Shown in pieces: positions 55,062-63,893 of a DNA stretch of 64,000 nucleotides. The position numbers were made by a program, and so were the translations under genes. Positions within the stretch are counted from its first letter, which is position 1, and the number at the start of each line of letters is the position of its first letter. The notes under the pieces were generated by a model, which searched no databases, was not told where the DNA came from, and saw nothing but the letters and a program-made list of their open reading frames with translations. Source of the DNA: Streptomyces sp. NBC_00443 (GTDB lineage Bacteria > Actinomycetota > Actinomycetes > Streptomycetales > Streptomycetaceae); NCBI RefSeq assembly GCF_036014175.1, contig NZ_CP107917.1, positions 1 to 64,000 of the forward strand, read 5' to 3'.

Positions 55062-56026
55062 TCAAGATCGAGTGGTTCTTCTGGCTCCTCGGCCTCATCA
55101 CCGTCATCAACGCCGGTCAGATGGCGGTCGACCGGTCCAACCCCAAGCGCCTGACGTCAGCCGCCTTTTGGGGCCTGCTCGGGGTGTCCTTCTGGTACGG
55201 GACCGGGGTCGCCGCCGAGAGCCTGCCCGCAGAGCCGCTCGGCGCCGCGGTCCTCGCCATGATCGGCCTCGCCGGGTTCAACCTGCTGGCCGGCGGCGTG
55301 CCGCGGACCACCACGCCCGAGGACCGGACAGCGTCCGCCGCGTCCCTCGGCAAGAGACTCTTTCTGCCCGCTCTCGTCATCCCGGCTGTCGCGATCGCCT
55401 GCGCGACCGTACTCAAGGGTTTCACCATCGGTGGCACACCGCTGCTGGAGCCCAAGTCCGAGACGCTGATCGGTCTCGTACTCGGCTGCGTCGCCGCACT
55501 CGTCGTGGCCATGTTCGTCACCGGCGAGAAGAAGCTCTCGGTGCCCCTGAACGACGGACGCTCCCTCATGGAGACCATGGGAGCCGCCCTGCTGCTGCCC
55601 CAGCTTCTCGCCGTGCTCGGCTCGGTCTTCGCGGCGGCCGGTGTCGGCGACCAGGTCGGCCGGATCACGAACGCGATTCTCCCGGAGGGCCAGCGGCTCG
55701 TCGCCGTCGTCGCCTACTGCCTCGGCATGGCCCTCTTCACGATCGTCATGGGCAACGCCTTCGCGGCCTTCCCGGTGATGACCGCGGCCGTCGGCTGGCC
55801 CGTACTCGTCGAGCAGATGAACGGGGACGCCGCCGCCGTCCTCGCGATCGGCATGCTCGCCGGGTTCTGCGGCACGCTCTGCACGCCGATGGCGGCCAAC
55901 TTCAACGTCGTTCCCGCAGCGCTCCTCGAACTGAAGGACCAGCACGGGGTGATCAAGGCGCAGCTACCGACGGCCGGGGTGCTGCTCGGCTGCAACATCG
56001 TGATCATGGCGCTGTTCGCCTTCTGA
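55058..56026 (+). CDS. DUF979 family membrane protein
   Basis: A 322-aa protein with about nine helices, from GTG 55058 overlapping the DUF969 stop by 4 bp. It starts IKIEWFFWLLGLITVINAGQ and includes IVMGNAFAAFPVMTAAVGWP and GFCGTLCTPMAANFNVVPAA, conserved in DUF979. Probably the second subunit of a two-component permease with DUF969. The pcp gene follows 110 bp downstream in the same direction. Confidence 0.85.
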   Translation: MIKIEWFFWLLGLITVINAGQMAVDRSNPKRLTSAAFWGLLGVSFWYGTGVAAESLPAEPLGAAVLAMIGLAGFNLLAGGVPRTTTPEDRTASAASLGKRLFLPALVIPAVAIACATVLKGFTIGGTPLLEPKSETLIGLVLGCVAALVVAMFVTGEKKLSVPLNDGRSLMETMGAALLLPQLLAVLGSVFAAAGVGDQVGRITNAILPEGQRLVAVVAYCLGMALFTIVMGNAFAAFPVMTAAVGWPVLVEQMNGDAAAVLAIGMLAGFCGTLCTPMAANFNVVPAALLELKDQHGVIKAQLPTAGVLLGCNIVIMALFAF

Positions 56027-56136
56027 CGGGATTGCCACACCCATGGGTCGCGGCAGCCCCGTTCCCTTCTCCAACTTTCTCTCTCGACTCCCCTGCTCGC
56101 TCTGTCGACCCACGTCCCCCTGGAAGGACCGCCCCC

Positions 56137-56781
56137 ATGACCCGCGTACTCCTCACCGGCTTCCCCCCGTTCGGCGGTCAGCAGGTCAACCCCTCGTGGC
56201 AAGCCGTCAAGCTGGTGGCGGAAACACCACCGGAGGGCGTCGACGTGGCCGCCGTGGAGCTGCCGTGTGTTTTCCGAGACGGCATCGTCCGGCTGCGCGA
56301 GGCGATCGAGCGGACCGAGCCGGAGCTCGTGGTCTGCGTGGGCCAGGCCGGCGGACGTACCGGACTCACCGTGGAACGTGTCGCCGTCAACGTCGCGGAC
56401 GCCCGCATCCCCGACAACGCCGGGGCGCAGCCCATCGACGAGCCCGTAATCGAGGGCGGGCCCACGGCGTACTTCACGTCCCTTCCGCTCAAGGCGTGCG
56501 TCGCGGCGGTGCGCGAGGTGGGGGTGCCCGCCGCCGTGTCCAACACCGCCGGGACGTTCGTGTGCAACCACGTCGCCTACGGGCTTGCCCACCTCATAGC
56601 CACCCGCTTTCCCTCGGTCCGCGGCGGCTTCGTGCATGTCCCGTGGGCACCGGAGCAGGTCCTCGACCGGGCCGAGCCCTCCCTGCCCGTATCAACGATG
56701 GCCGGCGGCCTGCGCGCGCTCCTCCTGGCCGCGGCGCGCACCACCACGGACATACGGGTCGCCGAGGGCGCCATGCATTGA
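56137..56781 (+). CDS. pcp: pyroglutamyl-peptidase I
   Basis: A 214-aa cysteine peptidase (family C15) that removes N-terminal pyroglutamate from peptides in the cytoplasm. ATG 56137 is preceded by TGGAAGGACC. The catalytic triad is complete: Glu80 (TGLTVERVAVN), Cys143 (NTAGTFVCNHV) and His167 (GGFVHVPWAP). Length is typical (about 215 aa). It forms a unit with the DUF969–DUF979 transporter pair upstream, a conserved arrangement suggesting uptake and hydrolysis of pyroglutamyl peptides. Confidence 0.95.
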   Translation: MTRVLLTGFPPFGGQQVNPSWQAVKLVAETPPEGVDVAAVELPCVFRDGIVRLREAIERTEPELVVCVGQAGGRTGLTVERVAVNVADARIPDNAGAQPIDEPVIEGGPTAYFTSLPLKACVAAVREVGVPAAVSNTAGTFVCNHVAYGLAHLIATRFPSVRGGFVHVPWAPEQVLDRAEPSLPVSTMAGGLRALLLAAARTTTDIRVAEGAMH

Positions 56782-56796
56782 CTCGGAACCCGGGGC

Positions 56797-57498
56797 ACAG
56801 GCGCGGGGCAGGAAGGCTCACGGCGGTCACAGGCGGCCAGACCCGGTTGAGTTGGAGGTCGACAACGGTGTCGAGTCGTCCCCGCACGCGCTCGTTGCGG
56901 TGGGCGGCCGCGACGACGGGCGGCGGGTGGGCCTGGGCGGCACGCAGGCAGGCGGCGACGATCGCGTCGACCGTGGTCCGCACCGGATGCGGCCGGGGCC
57001 GGGCGGCGATGACGTGCCGCAGCTGCTCGCGCTCCAGCCGGTTTCCAGCATCACGGTCACGACACGGCCTTGATCGGTCGGCGCCTGCCCTGTAAGCAAA
57101 GTTCAGGGTGGACCGCCCCGATCGACAGCAGCAGCCGGATCCCGGGGTGCATCTCATCGGCGGCGGGCGGCGCCGGTGGTGGAGGGGGCAGTGGCTCTGG
57201 CCGCGACCTGGGGTTTTGCAGGGCGGGCAGATCGGTGATGCAGTACACGGCCGCCCCGAGCCTGCCGTCAGAATTCCGGTCACGGATCCAGTAGAGGAAC
57301 CCGTGTCGCTCCAGTTGCTTGAGGCCCGTGGAGGTGGCGCCGACGCCCTCGCGGCCGCGGCATGCCAGCTCAGCGACAGTGACGCCAGCCGTCCCGGTGC
57401 GTGGAGACGTACCCGAAGGTCCCCTTCGCCTTGAAGGACAATGGCGAGTCGCGGAACAGCCCGTTGGCGATCTGAGTGAACTGATCGCCGGCCATCAT
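56797..57498 (-). pseudogene. winged-HTH protein of linear-replicon type, multiple frameshifts
   Basis: From ATG 57498 the minus strand reads AGDQFTQIANGLFRDSPLSF and KAKGTFGYVSTHRDGW; then another phase GREGVGATSTGLKQLERHGF and LYWIRDRNSDGRLGAAVYCI; then LTGQAPTDQGRVVTVMLETGW; and finally REQLRHVIAARPRP … VDAIVAACLRAAQAHPPP. This is a common Streptomyces helix-turn-helix protein (phage/plasmid replication-type N-terminus). At least three indels break it, and the tail is lost. Confidence 0.65.
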
Positions 57499-57649
57499 CC
57501 CCGGTGGGCCCCCGCCCCGAAGCCGCTCTGCCTGCGACCCGGGCCTGTGTTGCGGCCCGCCGACCGCGTCGAGCAGCACGCCGGACCACCCGCGCACGTT
57601 CGTGTCCACTGCGGCCCGCCGGCGCGACGGGCCGCTGGGCACGCGGACG

Positions 57650-58270
57650 TCAGGACTTCGTCGGCCGTCCCGAATCCCGCTCGCCCTCGGCAGATCGGGG
57701 TACCGCCGCCGACAGCAGGGCGAACGCCAAGGCGAAGCCCAGCATCGTGAGCACACCCCTCGGCCAGAAGATGTGGCTGTCGACGAACGACCAGCAGGCG
57801 ACGAACAGGATCGCGGCGCCCGGCAGTACCCGCACACCACACCGCCGCCACAGCACCGCACAGGCGGCCAGCGAGGCCACGGCCAGCCCGTACACCCCGG
57901 ATCGCCCCAACTCATCGCCGGTGACGAACAGTCGACCGGCCGCCCCGTGCACCCCGTGATCCACCACGACGCCGGCGGATATGCCCGCCACCGCATCGAG
58001 ACCCGAGTAGTACGCGGCGAAGCAGAGACATCCGGCCCAGCAGAGCACCACCAAAGCTCCCTCCGCGTCGCGGCGCGGCCGGCCCCACAAGGGCACCACC
58101 AGTCCGAGCACGAGGAGCGGGAAGACGGGCAGCAGGGCGATGTGCAGTCCGGCCCAGTGGCCTGCCGTCGTCGCCGTCAGATGTCGCGGGTGCATCAGGC
58201 CGGCGCCTGCCAACAGCAGTGGAGCGGCGGTCACCAGGACCATCACGCGCAACGTACGAAGGGATCGCAT
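57650..58270 (-). CDS. 206-aa integral membrane protein
   Basis: About six hydrophobic helices (VMVLVTAAPLLLAGAGL, LHIALLPVFPLLVLGLVV, GALVVLCWAGCLCFAAYYS, GVYGLAVASLAACAVLW, AAILFVACWSFVD, VLTMLGFALAFALLSAAV). A conserved-looking SFVDSHIFWPRG segment lies between the last helices. No transporter or enzyme family is recognised. ATG 58270 has no strong ribosome site. It sits between two decayed genes but its own frame is intact. Confidence 0.65.
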   Translation of the reverse strand: MRSLRTLRVMVLVTAAPLLLAGAGLMHPRHLTATTAGHWAGLHIALLPVFPLLVLGLVVPLWGRPRRDAEGALVVLCWAGCLCFAAYYSGLDAVAGISAGVVVDHGVHGAAGRLFVTGDELGRSGVYGLAVASLAACAVLWRRCGVRVLPGAAILFVACWSFVDSHIFWPRGVLTMLGFALAFALLSAAVPRSAEGERDSGRPTKS

Positions 58271-58289
58271 CGGCTCACACTAGGCAGCC

Positions 58290-58564
58290 GCCCGGTGGCG
58301 CTCGGCGCCCGTCGGCCATGCGTAAGACATCCGTAAGACGCGCTGCAACGTCCACCCGCCGTCGCAGCCAGCCGACGCCGGCACGTCATGCCGGAACCAA
58401 AACCCAGTTCCTGGGGCAGGTACTCCCACCGGATGCCGGTGTGCAGCACGACCAGGATCCCGCACAAGGCATGCCGGTCCGGTATCCGAGGCCGGCCTTC
58501 GACCAGCTTCGGACCCGGCTTCGTCAGCAACGGGGCGGCTTCTGTCAGGACCTCCACGGTGTGC
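58290..58564 (-). pseudogene. N-terminal remnant of an IS5-family transposase
   Basis: The minus strand from GTG 58564 reads VEVLTEAAPLLTKPGPKLVE and GRPRIPDRHALCGILVVLHT, then GIRWEYLPQELGFGSGMTCR, the N-terminal DUF4096-like domain of IS5 transposases. The DDE core is missing and the frame degenerates before 58290. Confidence 0.6.
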
Positions 58565-58587
58565 CCCTCACCCGGGACGGACCGCCC

Positions 58588-58869
58588 CAGGGCGGCACAC
58601 CGCCGGACGGCGGTTCGCGGCGGCAGGAGCCGGACCACCCTGGCCAACCAGCGCACCCTGCTGGCGTGGTTCCGTCCCGCGCTGGCCCTACTGGCAGCAT
58701 CGTTCGCCGTCGTCAGGCTCACCCGCATCACCCCGCGCGCCCACACCTGCGCGGAGGCCCCCACCGTCGTGCCATGGCCCACGCCGGTCAGTACTCCGAG
58801 AAGGCCGCGATGATCTACCGCCCCCCGATGACGAGAGGAAGCAGGAAGTTGCTGCCGGTCTCGACGTGA
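58588..58869 (+). pseudogene. DUF202/YidH-like membrane protein remnant
   Basis: The plus strand contains TLANQRTLLAWFRPALALLA and ASFAVVRLTRIT, resembling the first helix of DUF202 proteins. The phase then changes near 58790 to GQYSEKAAMIYRPPMTRGSR and stops at 58869. Incomplete and frameshifted. Confidence 0.4.
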
Positions 58870-58952
58870 CCGTACGTAAGACTTGTCATGGAGCGGGGGA
58901 CGAGAATCGGACTGAGCTTGTTCCGTTTTGACGGACACCCTCAGTGTGGTGG

Positions 58953-59782
58953 TCAGGCCGCGAGGACGGTCTCATAGTCGGCGGGGCTGCGGTAGCCGAG
59001 GCTGCTGTGCAGTCGGTGCAAGTTGTACCAGCCCTCGATGAAGTCGAAGATCGCGGTGCGGGCAGAGGCTCGATTGAGCCAGGCGGCGGTGCCGAGCAAC
59101 TCGCGTTTGATGGTGGCAAAGAAGGACTCGCCGAGGCGTTGTCCCAGCATTGCCCGGTGCGTCCGACAGCCAGACGGACACCCAACTCATCGGCCAAAGC
59201 CGTGAATTGCTGACTGGTGTATTGGCAGCCGCGATCCGAGTGGAAGATCACAGAATGGGCAGGACGACGCTGCCGACAGGCGGATCGCAGAGCGTCGGCG
59301 ACCAGGTCGGTCCGCAGGTGGCCCAGCCGACCACGCGGCGGGAAGCCATGTCGATGACCGTGGCCAGATAGAGCCAGCCCTCGCCGGTCGGGACGTAGGT
59401 GATGTCGCCGCAGCGGGTATTGATTCCCGCGGCGTCGGGAGCGAAGTTGCGGACCACGAGGTCGGGCCGGAGGGCGGCTCGTGGATCAGGAATCGTGGTC
59501 AAGTGCCGTCGTCTGCGGTGCCGGCCCTCCAGACCGGCCGCTCGCATCAGCCGGGCAACCCGCCGCCGGCCGCAGTCAGCACCTTCCTGCCTGAGCACGG
59601 CATGGACGCGCGGGGCTCCATAGGTTCCGCGTGAACGCACGGTCACCGCGTCGGCACAGCTCGACGATCTCGGCCTTGAACTCCGGCGTGAACGAGCGGC
59701 GAGGGCGTGGCTTCTTCTTCCCCATTCTCTCCATGATGGACATCCTTCCGGGGTAGGGCCCCTGATCTCGGATATCCGTCAC
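58953..59782 (-). pseudogene. IS3-family element remnant (OrfA/OrfB deleted and frameshifted)
   Basis: The OrfA start (KKKPRPRRSFTPEFKAEIVE) at 59782-59640 is joined to the OrfB part SRGTYGAPRVHAVLRQEGAD after a deletion. OrfB then breaks twice: after RRVVGWATCG and again after RTGQCWDNA. It shows DITYVPTGEGWLYLATVID, IFHSDRGCQYTSQQFTA and SFFATIKRELLGTAAWLNRA. All DDE motifs are present but in different phases. Inactive. Confidence 0.8.
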
Positions 59783-59812
59783 AGCGGATCAAGCTCACTA
59801 CGGCACCTCGCC

Positions 59813-59956
59813 GATACGGCGACCACCACGGCCACACGCCGGGTGGTGGCACTGTCAGCCGCACGGTTGGGAGACGAGCCCACACTGGAGAATCTGGCAA
59901 GCGGCCGGGACTCTACTGCAGCAGAGGAAGCCCAAAAGCTTCTTCGCCAGCAGTGA
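59813..59956 (+). pseudogene. C-terminal fragment of an unknown protein
   Basis: An in-frame piece (RRVVALSAARLGDEPTLENL, then GRDSTAAEEAQKLLRQQ) ends at TGA 59954-59956. It emerges next to the IS3 remnant and lacks a start, so the insertion probably removed the N-terminus. Confidence 0.4.
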
Positions 59957-60104
59957 ACCCAAACCCCGTCTCGGCGCTGCGCCGACGGGCCGGACGCGCC
60001 CCGAGGCTCAGAGGTACCGCGAGCGACAGTTCCTTCACGGCAGCGCGGGCACGTTCGGCGTCCGCTCCGTCATCAAGAGCCTCCAACGCAGCCGCTGCCG
60101 ACAC
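59913..60104 (-). CDS. possible C-terminal part of a small helical protein
   Basis: Sixty-three codons (SAAAALEALDDGADAERARA, then AVKELSLAVPLSLGAR) look coding, and the frame continues upstream with VAYRLSASDGLPRSVR to about 60180 without a clear start. It overlaps the plus-strand fragment by 44 bp tail to tail. No family recognised. Confidence 0.35.
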   Translation of the reverse strand: MSAAAALEALDDGADAERARAAVKELSLAVPLSLGARPARRRSAETGFGFTAGEEAFGLPLLQ

Positions 60105-60180
60105 GCGAACGGAACGGGGCAGGCCGTCAGAGGCGGAGAGCCGGTACGCGACCGTGCGACGGCCTCCTGCTCCTCATCGC

Positions 60181-60661
60181 TCACCCATCAGAGGTGAGTG
60201 GGAAGACCACAGACTCATACATCGCGATGCTCAACAGGACCACGTCGGCGATCCCTTCCGCATAGCCGCCGGCCGCCAGCTATGACGGCGTGAGGCCGGG
60301 GCTGACAGGTAGCCATCCGGAGCCGGCCGGGGAAGGGCAATGACGCCTCTGGAGGACGAAAGGTCCTTCCAGACGCATCCCGGTGACATGGTCACCACGG
60401 ACTTGCAACCCAGCGATGGTGGTCTCAGCCCAGCCAGGCTCCTCGTCGCACGCCATGCCCCATCATCCACGCAACTCTGGAGGATTCACCCCAGACGCTC
60501 CGAGACGGACGCCGGAGACCTCCACCACGTACGAGCGCGGCCAGGCGACCGGAAAGCTCGGCGTTCTCGGCCCGCGTTCGATCCCTCCGCAAACCACTGA
60601 TGAACGGCGTCTGGCCGGGTACCCGCACGATGCCGGGTCTCGCGTGTCAATCCGCTCGAAC
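60181..60661. other. no gene recognised (about 480 bp)
   Basis: Open frames are short and without ribosome sites. The right edge is the left end of the intact IS3 element. Confidence 0.4.
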
Positions 60662-60674
60662 TGTGGAGACCTTC

Positions 60675-61595
60675 CTATGCAGCCAGTTCCTCGGTGAAGC
60701 TGGCCCAGTAGTCGTGTTCGTAGTCGATCGGGCTCTTCCAATGGCACACGCTGTGTAGCCGACGGGTGTTGTAGAAGTCGGTGATCCAGGTCGCGATCCG
60801 GATCCGGGCCGCAGCGCGGGTGGCGAAGGTGTGCCGGTGGACGTACTCGACCTTCAGCACGCTGTTGAACGCCTCGCTGACGGCGTTGTCGAAACAAGAG
60901 CCGATCCGGCCCATGGACTGGAAGACGCCCAGTCGGCGGCAGGCCCGGCGGAACCTCCGTGAGCCGTACTCGCTCCCGCGGTCCGTGTGAAAGATGACGC
61001 CGCGCACGTCTCCACCGCGGGTCGTCGCGGCCATGTGCAGGGCGGCGACGACCAGTTCGGCATCGTGACGGGCACCCATCGCATAGCCGAGCAGGCGGCG
61101 GGAGAAGAGGTCGATGACCGTGGCCAGGTACAGCTTGCCCTCGCCGGTTTCGATCTCCGTCATGTCCCCGCACCAGACCAGGTCGGGCGCCTCGGCAGTG
61201 AAGTCGCGGCGCACGAAGTCCGGGGCGGCCGGCCGTCCGCCCGGCCGGGTCAGCCCACGCCGTCTGCACACCTTCCGCGCGACCAGGCCCAGCTCGGCCA
61301 TGATCTTCGCGATGGTGTTCACCGAGACCCGCCACCCCTGCCTCACCAGCCTGATCCAGATCTTCGGCGAGCCGTAGGTGCCGCCGGACGTGTCGAACTC
61401 CTCCTTCACCGCTTCGATCAGATGCTGTCTGCGCAGCTCACGCCGGGTGGGCCGACGGGTGCGGTGCTTGTAGAACCACGACTCGCTCACGCCCAGAGCG
61501 CGGCAGGAGACGCGGTGCGAAATGCCGTGCTCGGTCCTGAAGTCGCTGATCACCCCGACGACGGACGCCGGGTCCGCCACGGCTACTTCACCCAC
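60675..61595 (-). CDS. IS3-family OrfB transposase, apparently intact
   Basis: A 306-aa DDE transposase with all catalytic residues: CGDMTEIE, FHTDRGSEYGS and NAVSEAFNSVLK. An HTH_21-like N-terminal domain (SRALG-type VSCRALGVSESWFYKHR) is followed by the integrase core. The start overlaps orfA by 13 bp, as usual for IS3 elements that make an OrfAB fusion by -1 frameshifting. This is the only insertion sequence in the window whose transposase looks fully functional. Confidence 0.9.
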   Translation of the reverse strand: MGEVAVADPASVVGVISDFRTEHGISHRVSCRALGVSESWFYKHRTRRPTRRELRRQHLIEAVKEEFDTSGGTYGSPKIWIRLVRQGWRVSVNTIAKIMAELGLVARKVCRRRGLTRPGGRPAAPDFVRRDFTAEAPDLVWCGDMTEIETGEGKLYLATVIDLFSRRLLGYAMGARHDAELVVAALHMAATTRGGDVRGVIFHTDRGSEYGSRRFRRACRRLGVFQSMGRIGSCFDNAVSEAFNSVLKVEYVHRHTFATRAAARIRIATWITDFYNTRRLHSVCHWKSPIDYEHDYWASFTEELAA

Positions 61596-61870
61596 AGGAC
61601 CATGCAGCGTTTGAGGACATCACGCTCCATGACCAGTTCCTTGTTGTCCCGCTTGAGCTGGGCGTTCTCCCTCCGTAGCCGCTCCAGCTCGTCACTTCCG
61701 CCAGCCGGTGCGGTCCCTGCCCGACCGGCGCGGGAGACCCAGCTCGCCAGTGTGGTCTCGTTGATCCCCAGGTCCTCGGCGGCCTCCGCGATCGTCTTGC
61801 CGGTCTCTGTGACGATCCGTACAGCCCCCTCACGGAACTCCGAATCGAACTTCCGTCGCTTCTCCGCCAT
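61583..61870 (-). CDS. IS3-family OrfA, intact
   Basis: A 95-aa protein from ATG 61870 (a TTG at 61879 is an alternative) with HTH FREGAVRIVTETGKTIAEAA/ EDLGINETTLASWV and a C-terminal leucine coiled coil (LERLRRENAQLKRDN). Binds the element ends and multimerises with OrfB. Confidence 0.9.
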   Translation of the reverse strand: MAEKRRKFDSEFREGAVRIVTETGKTIAEAAEDLGINETTLASWVSRAGRAGTAPAGGSDELERLRRENAQLKRDNKELVMERDVLKRCMVLWVK

Positions 61871-61908
61871 GACTCCCAACTTCCCCTGCAGTCACGGTCT
61901 CTACGCTA

Positions 61909-62148
61909 CGAGGGGAGGGACACGAGCGCGGCTACCCAACGCAGGACTTCGAGCAACAGCTCGAAGACCTCTCGGTCCAGCACAGCCGCACACTCGAGCA
62001 CTACCGGGCGGCCCACGATGTCGACGCGCTCAGCACCCGGCACGAGGCGACCACCGAACAACTGCGGGGCGCCATGGTCCACTACCGGGCTCTGTTCGAC
62101 GAGCTGCTGTCCGACGGCGGCGGACCCCGCCGCCACGCCCCGGCCTGA
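61909..62148 (+). pseudogene. C-terminal fragment of a conserved actinobacterial protein
   Basis: An open frame emerging at the IS3 right end reads RGYPTQDFEQQLEDLSVQHS, RTLEHYRAAHDVDALS and EQLRGAMVHYRALFDELL and stops at 62146-62148. The next gene ends with a similar LRQALRHYRSFFNRLL, so both belong to one conserved gene pair. The 5' part was lost at the insertion. Confidence 0.55.
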
Positions 62149-62213
62149 ACCGCTCAGCGACCAGCCGGCGCCCGATCAGGGCAGCCGTCAGGTCACCCGG
62201 AAGCGGAGGAACA

Positions 62214-62756
62214 ATGCAACGCAAAGACACACCCGACACCGCCGCTTCGAGCGGCCTGTCCACTGACGACCTCGCACGCCCCCGCGACAGAAGAGCACCG
62301 GACGGTCCACCGGCAACTTCACCCGAAAACGCGCCCCTGTTCCCCGGCGAGAGCACACCTACGCCGAGCCAGAGCACCGAGGACGAGGCCGCGGTAGCGG
62401 GCTCGGATACCCGGGGCGAGAGGGCGGAGGCGGACTCCACTGCACAGTCCCAGGCCCAAGACCAGAACGGCGATGCCGAAGACGGGGCCCCGCAGCTCCT
62501 CACCCCGGAAGACGAGGAAGGCTTCCGCACACGCTGGGAACACGTGCAGGCGAAATTCGTCGACGACCCCCGCGACGCCGTGCACACCGCCGACGCGCTC
62601 GTCGCCGACGTGATGCAAAAACTGGCCACCACGTTCGCCGACCACAAACAGGAACTGGAAGGACAATGGAACCGCGGCGAACAAGCGAACACTGAGGACC
62701 TGCGCCAAGCGTTGCGCCACTACCGCTCGTTCTTCAACCGTCTACTGGTCACCTGA
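62214..62756 (+). CDS. conserved hypothetical actinobacterial protein, 180 aa
   Basis: ATG 62214 behind GGAGGAACA. The first 95 residues are disordered and acidic (Ser/Thr/Glu-rich). The C-terminal domain (EEGFRTRWEHVQAKFVDDPR, HTADALVADVMQKLA, LRQALRHYRSFFNRLL) is helical and conserved in Streptomyces as I recall. The preceding truncated gene ends with a related motif. Role unknown; possibly a stress-related or cell-envelope associated protein. Confidence 0.7.
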   Translation: MQRKDTPDTAASSGLSTDDLARPRDRRAPDGPPATSPENAPLFPGESTPTPSQSTEDEAAVAGSDTRGERAEADSTAQSQAQDQNGDAEDGAPQLLTPEDEEGFRTRWEHVQAKFVDDPRDAVHTADALVADVMQKLATTFADHKQELEGQWNRGEQANTEDLRQALRHYRSFFNRLLVT

Positions 62757-63217
62757 CCCAACCCGCCCGCCCGCGCACCGCGCAGGCTGGCGTTGTTCAC
62801 GAGTCATGACCAAACCCAGCGCAGGCGGTGTGTCACACCGATCCGCCAGAGTTGGAGAGCCTGCCGAGGCCGAGACGCCTCTGGCGTCTTCGAGCGTGGC
62901 GCTGCACTCCCGACAGTACGAGAACCGCACAGGACCCACGGGGTACGTAGGGTCGGCGGGACCCGACGGCCAGGACCACACCGTCAAATCGGTGTGGTCC
63001 ACTCCATCCTAAAAAGCCATCGACTGAATTGGGGCGCTGAGGCAGGCCTCCTCTGCACCGGGGCCGACCAAACCACCAAGTTAGTCACTACTGCTCGGAA
63101 AGGCATTGAACTGCAGTCCACCACGTCCGCCGCGCGTTGAGCCTGCTCGCGCGTGCGCAGCCGGGCAGTCGGTTGAATGCAGGTGCGGCCGATGACGAGC
63201 GGCGTTAGACAGGAAGG
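62757..63217. other. intergenic region, no gene recognised
   Basis: About 460 bp with one hairpin (62973-63000) and an AT-richer patch (63000-63130). No coding signal. Confidence 0.45.
62973..63000. terminator. perfect 11-bp hairpin
   Basis: GGACCACACCG and CGGTGTGGTCC around TCAAAT, downstream of the 62214 gene. Confidence 0.6.
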
Positions 63218-63601
63218 ATGACGTGTTCTCCTGAGAGCTGGTCGGAAATTCCGCCGGTGCTGTGTGCACAATGCGGGCTGCCTGTCACAGCGGGCCAGGA
63301 GGTTGCCGGTCTGGTTGCCGACGCGTCCGCCCTACACCCGACTGAGCCGGATCTGGACGGCGTGCGGCAGCTGATCGCCTGCTGCGAGGAACACCTCGAC
63401 TTGGTGCGCTGCGCCTTTACAAGCCGGTTCGTGAAAGAAGAACTATGGGCGGCCAAGATCGCGCGGGTATTGCGCGCTCACCCAGCAGGCGTAAGCGAGG
63501 AGCAACTCACTGAAGAGAGCGGACTGAGCATCATCCAGATCGAACACACTCTGGCCTGGCAGACCACCCACCTCCTTAGAGATCAAGCAGGGGAAACCTG
63601 A
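63218..63601 (+). CDS. hypothetical 127-aa protein with Cys pairs
   Basis: ATG 63218 lies directly behind AGGAAGG, rather close, so a downstream start is possible. An N-terminal LCAQCGLPV (C-x2-C) and a later IACCEEHLDLVRC give four cysteines plus His, compatible with a zinc site. The C-terminal part is a winged-helix-like region (LRAHPAGVSEEQLTEESGLS, IIQIEHTLAW). A DNA-binding role is possible. No family recognised. Confidence 0.6.
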   Translation: MTCSPESWSEIPPVLCAQCGLPVTAGQEVAGLVADASALHPTEPDLDGVRQLIACCEEHLDLVRCAFTSRFVKEELWAAKIARVLRAHPAGVSEEQLTEESGLSIIQIEHTLAWQTTHLLRDQAGET

Positions 63602-63737
63602 TTCCAGTAAGGCCTGCGGTACAGGAGATATCGAAGCAGACTTCGAACCCTCGCTCCCCATGGCAAAAGAGACATCTTTACATACGTAGCGTTACAGTCC
63701 ACAGTAAAAGCAGCACCATTGCACACCGGAGGCTGCC

Positions 63738-63893
63738 ATGCTCCTCATCGGCGTCATCCTGCTGATTGTCGGCTTCATCACCGACATAGCGATCCTGTGG
63801 ACAATCGGAATCATCCTCACGGTCATCGGCGCGGTCCTGTGGATCATGGGCTCCATGGGCCACGCGGTCGCCGGCCGCCGCCACTATTGGTGA
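63738..63893 (+). CDS. DUF6131-type small membrane protein (51 aa)
   Basis: ATG 63738 behind CGGAGGCTGCC. Two hydrophobic helices (LLIGVILLIVGFITDIAILW, then IGIILTVIGAVLWIMGSMG) are followed by the conserved basic tail AGRRHYW, as in the short DUF6131 family common in Streptomyces. It is an integral membrane peptide of unknown function. Distal 100 bp of the window hold no further gene. Confidence 0.8.
   Translation: MLLIGVILLIVGFITDIAILWTIGIILTVIGAVLWIMGSMGHAVAGRRHYW

Larger units (their letters stand above)
60662..61904 (-). mobile_element. intact IS3-family element (about 1.24 kb)
   Basis: Both ORFs are complete. The ends share an imperfect inverted repeat around TGTGGAGACC (60662) and GGTCTCTAC (61895-61903). 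No target duplication is evident. It is distinct from the paired IS3 copies at 9531 and 30146. It truncates a gene whose tail is found at 61909-62148. Confidence 0.8.

Noticed and set aside
54901..56637. Minus-strand and third-frame ORFs over the DUF969/DUF979/pcp operon
   Set aside because: Shadows of three well-recognised genes; no ribosome sites or motifs.
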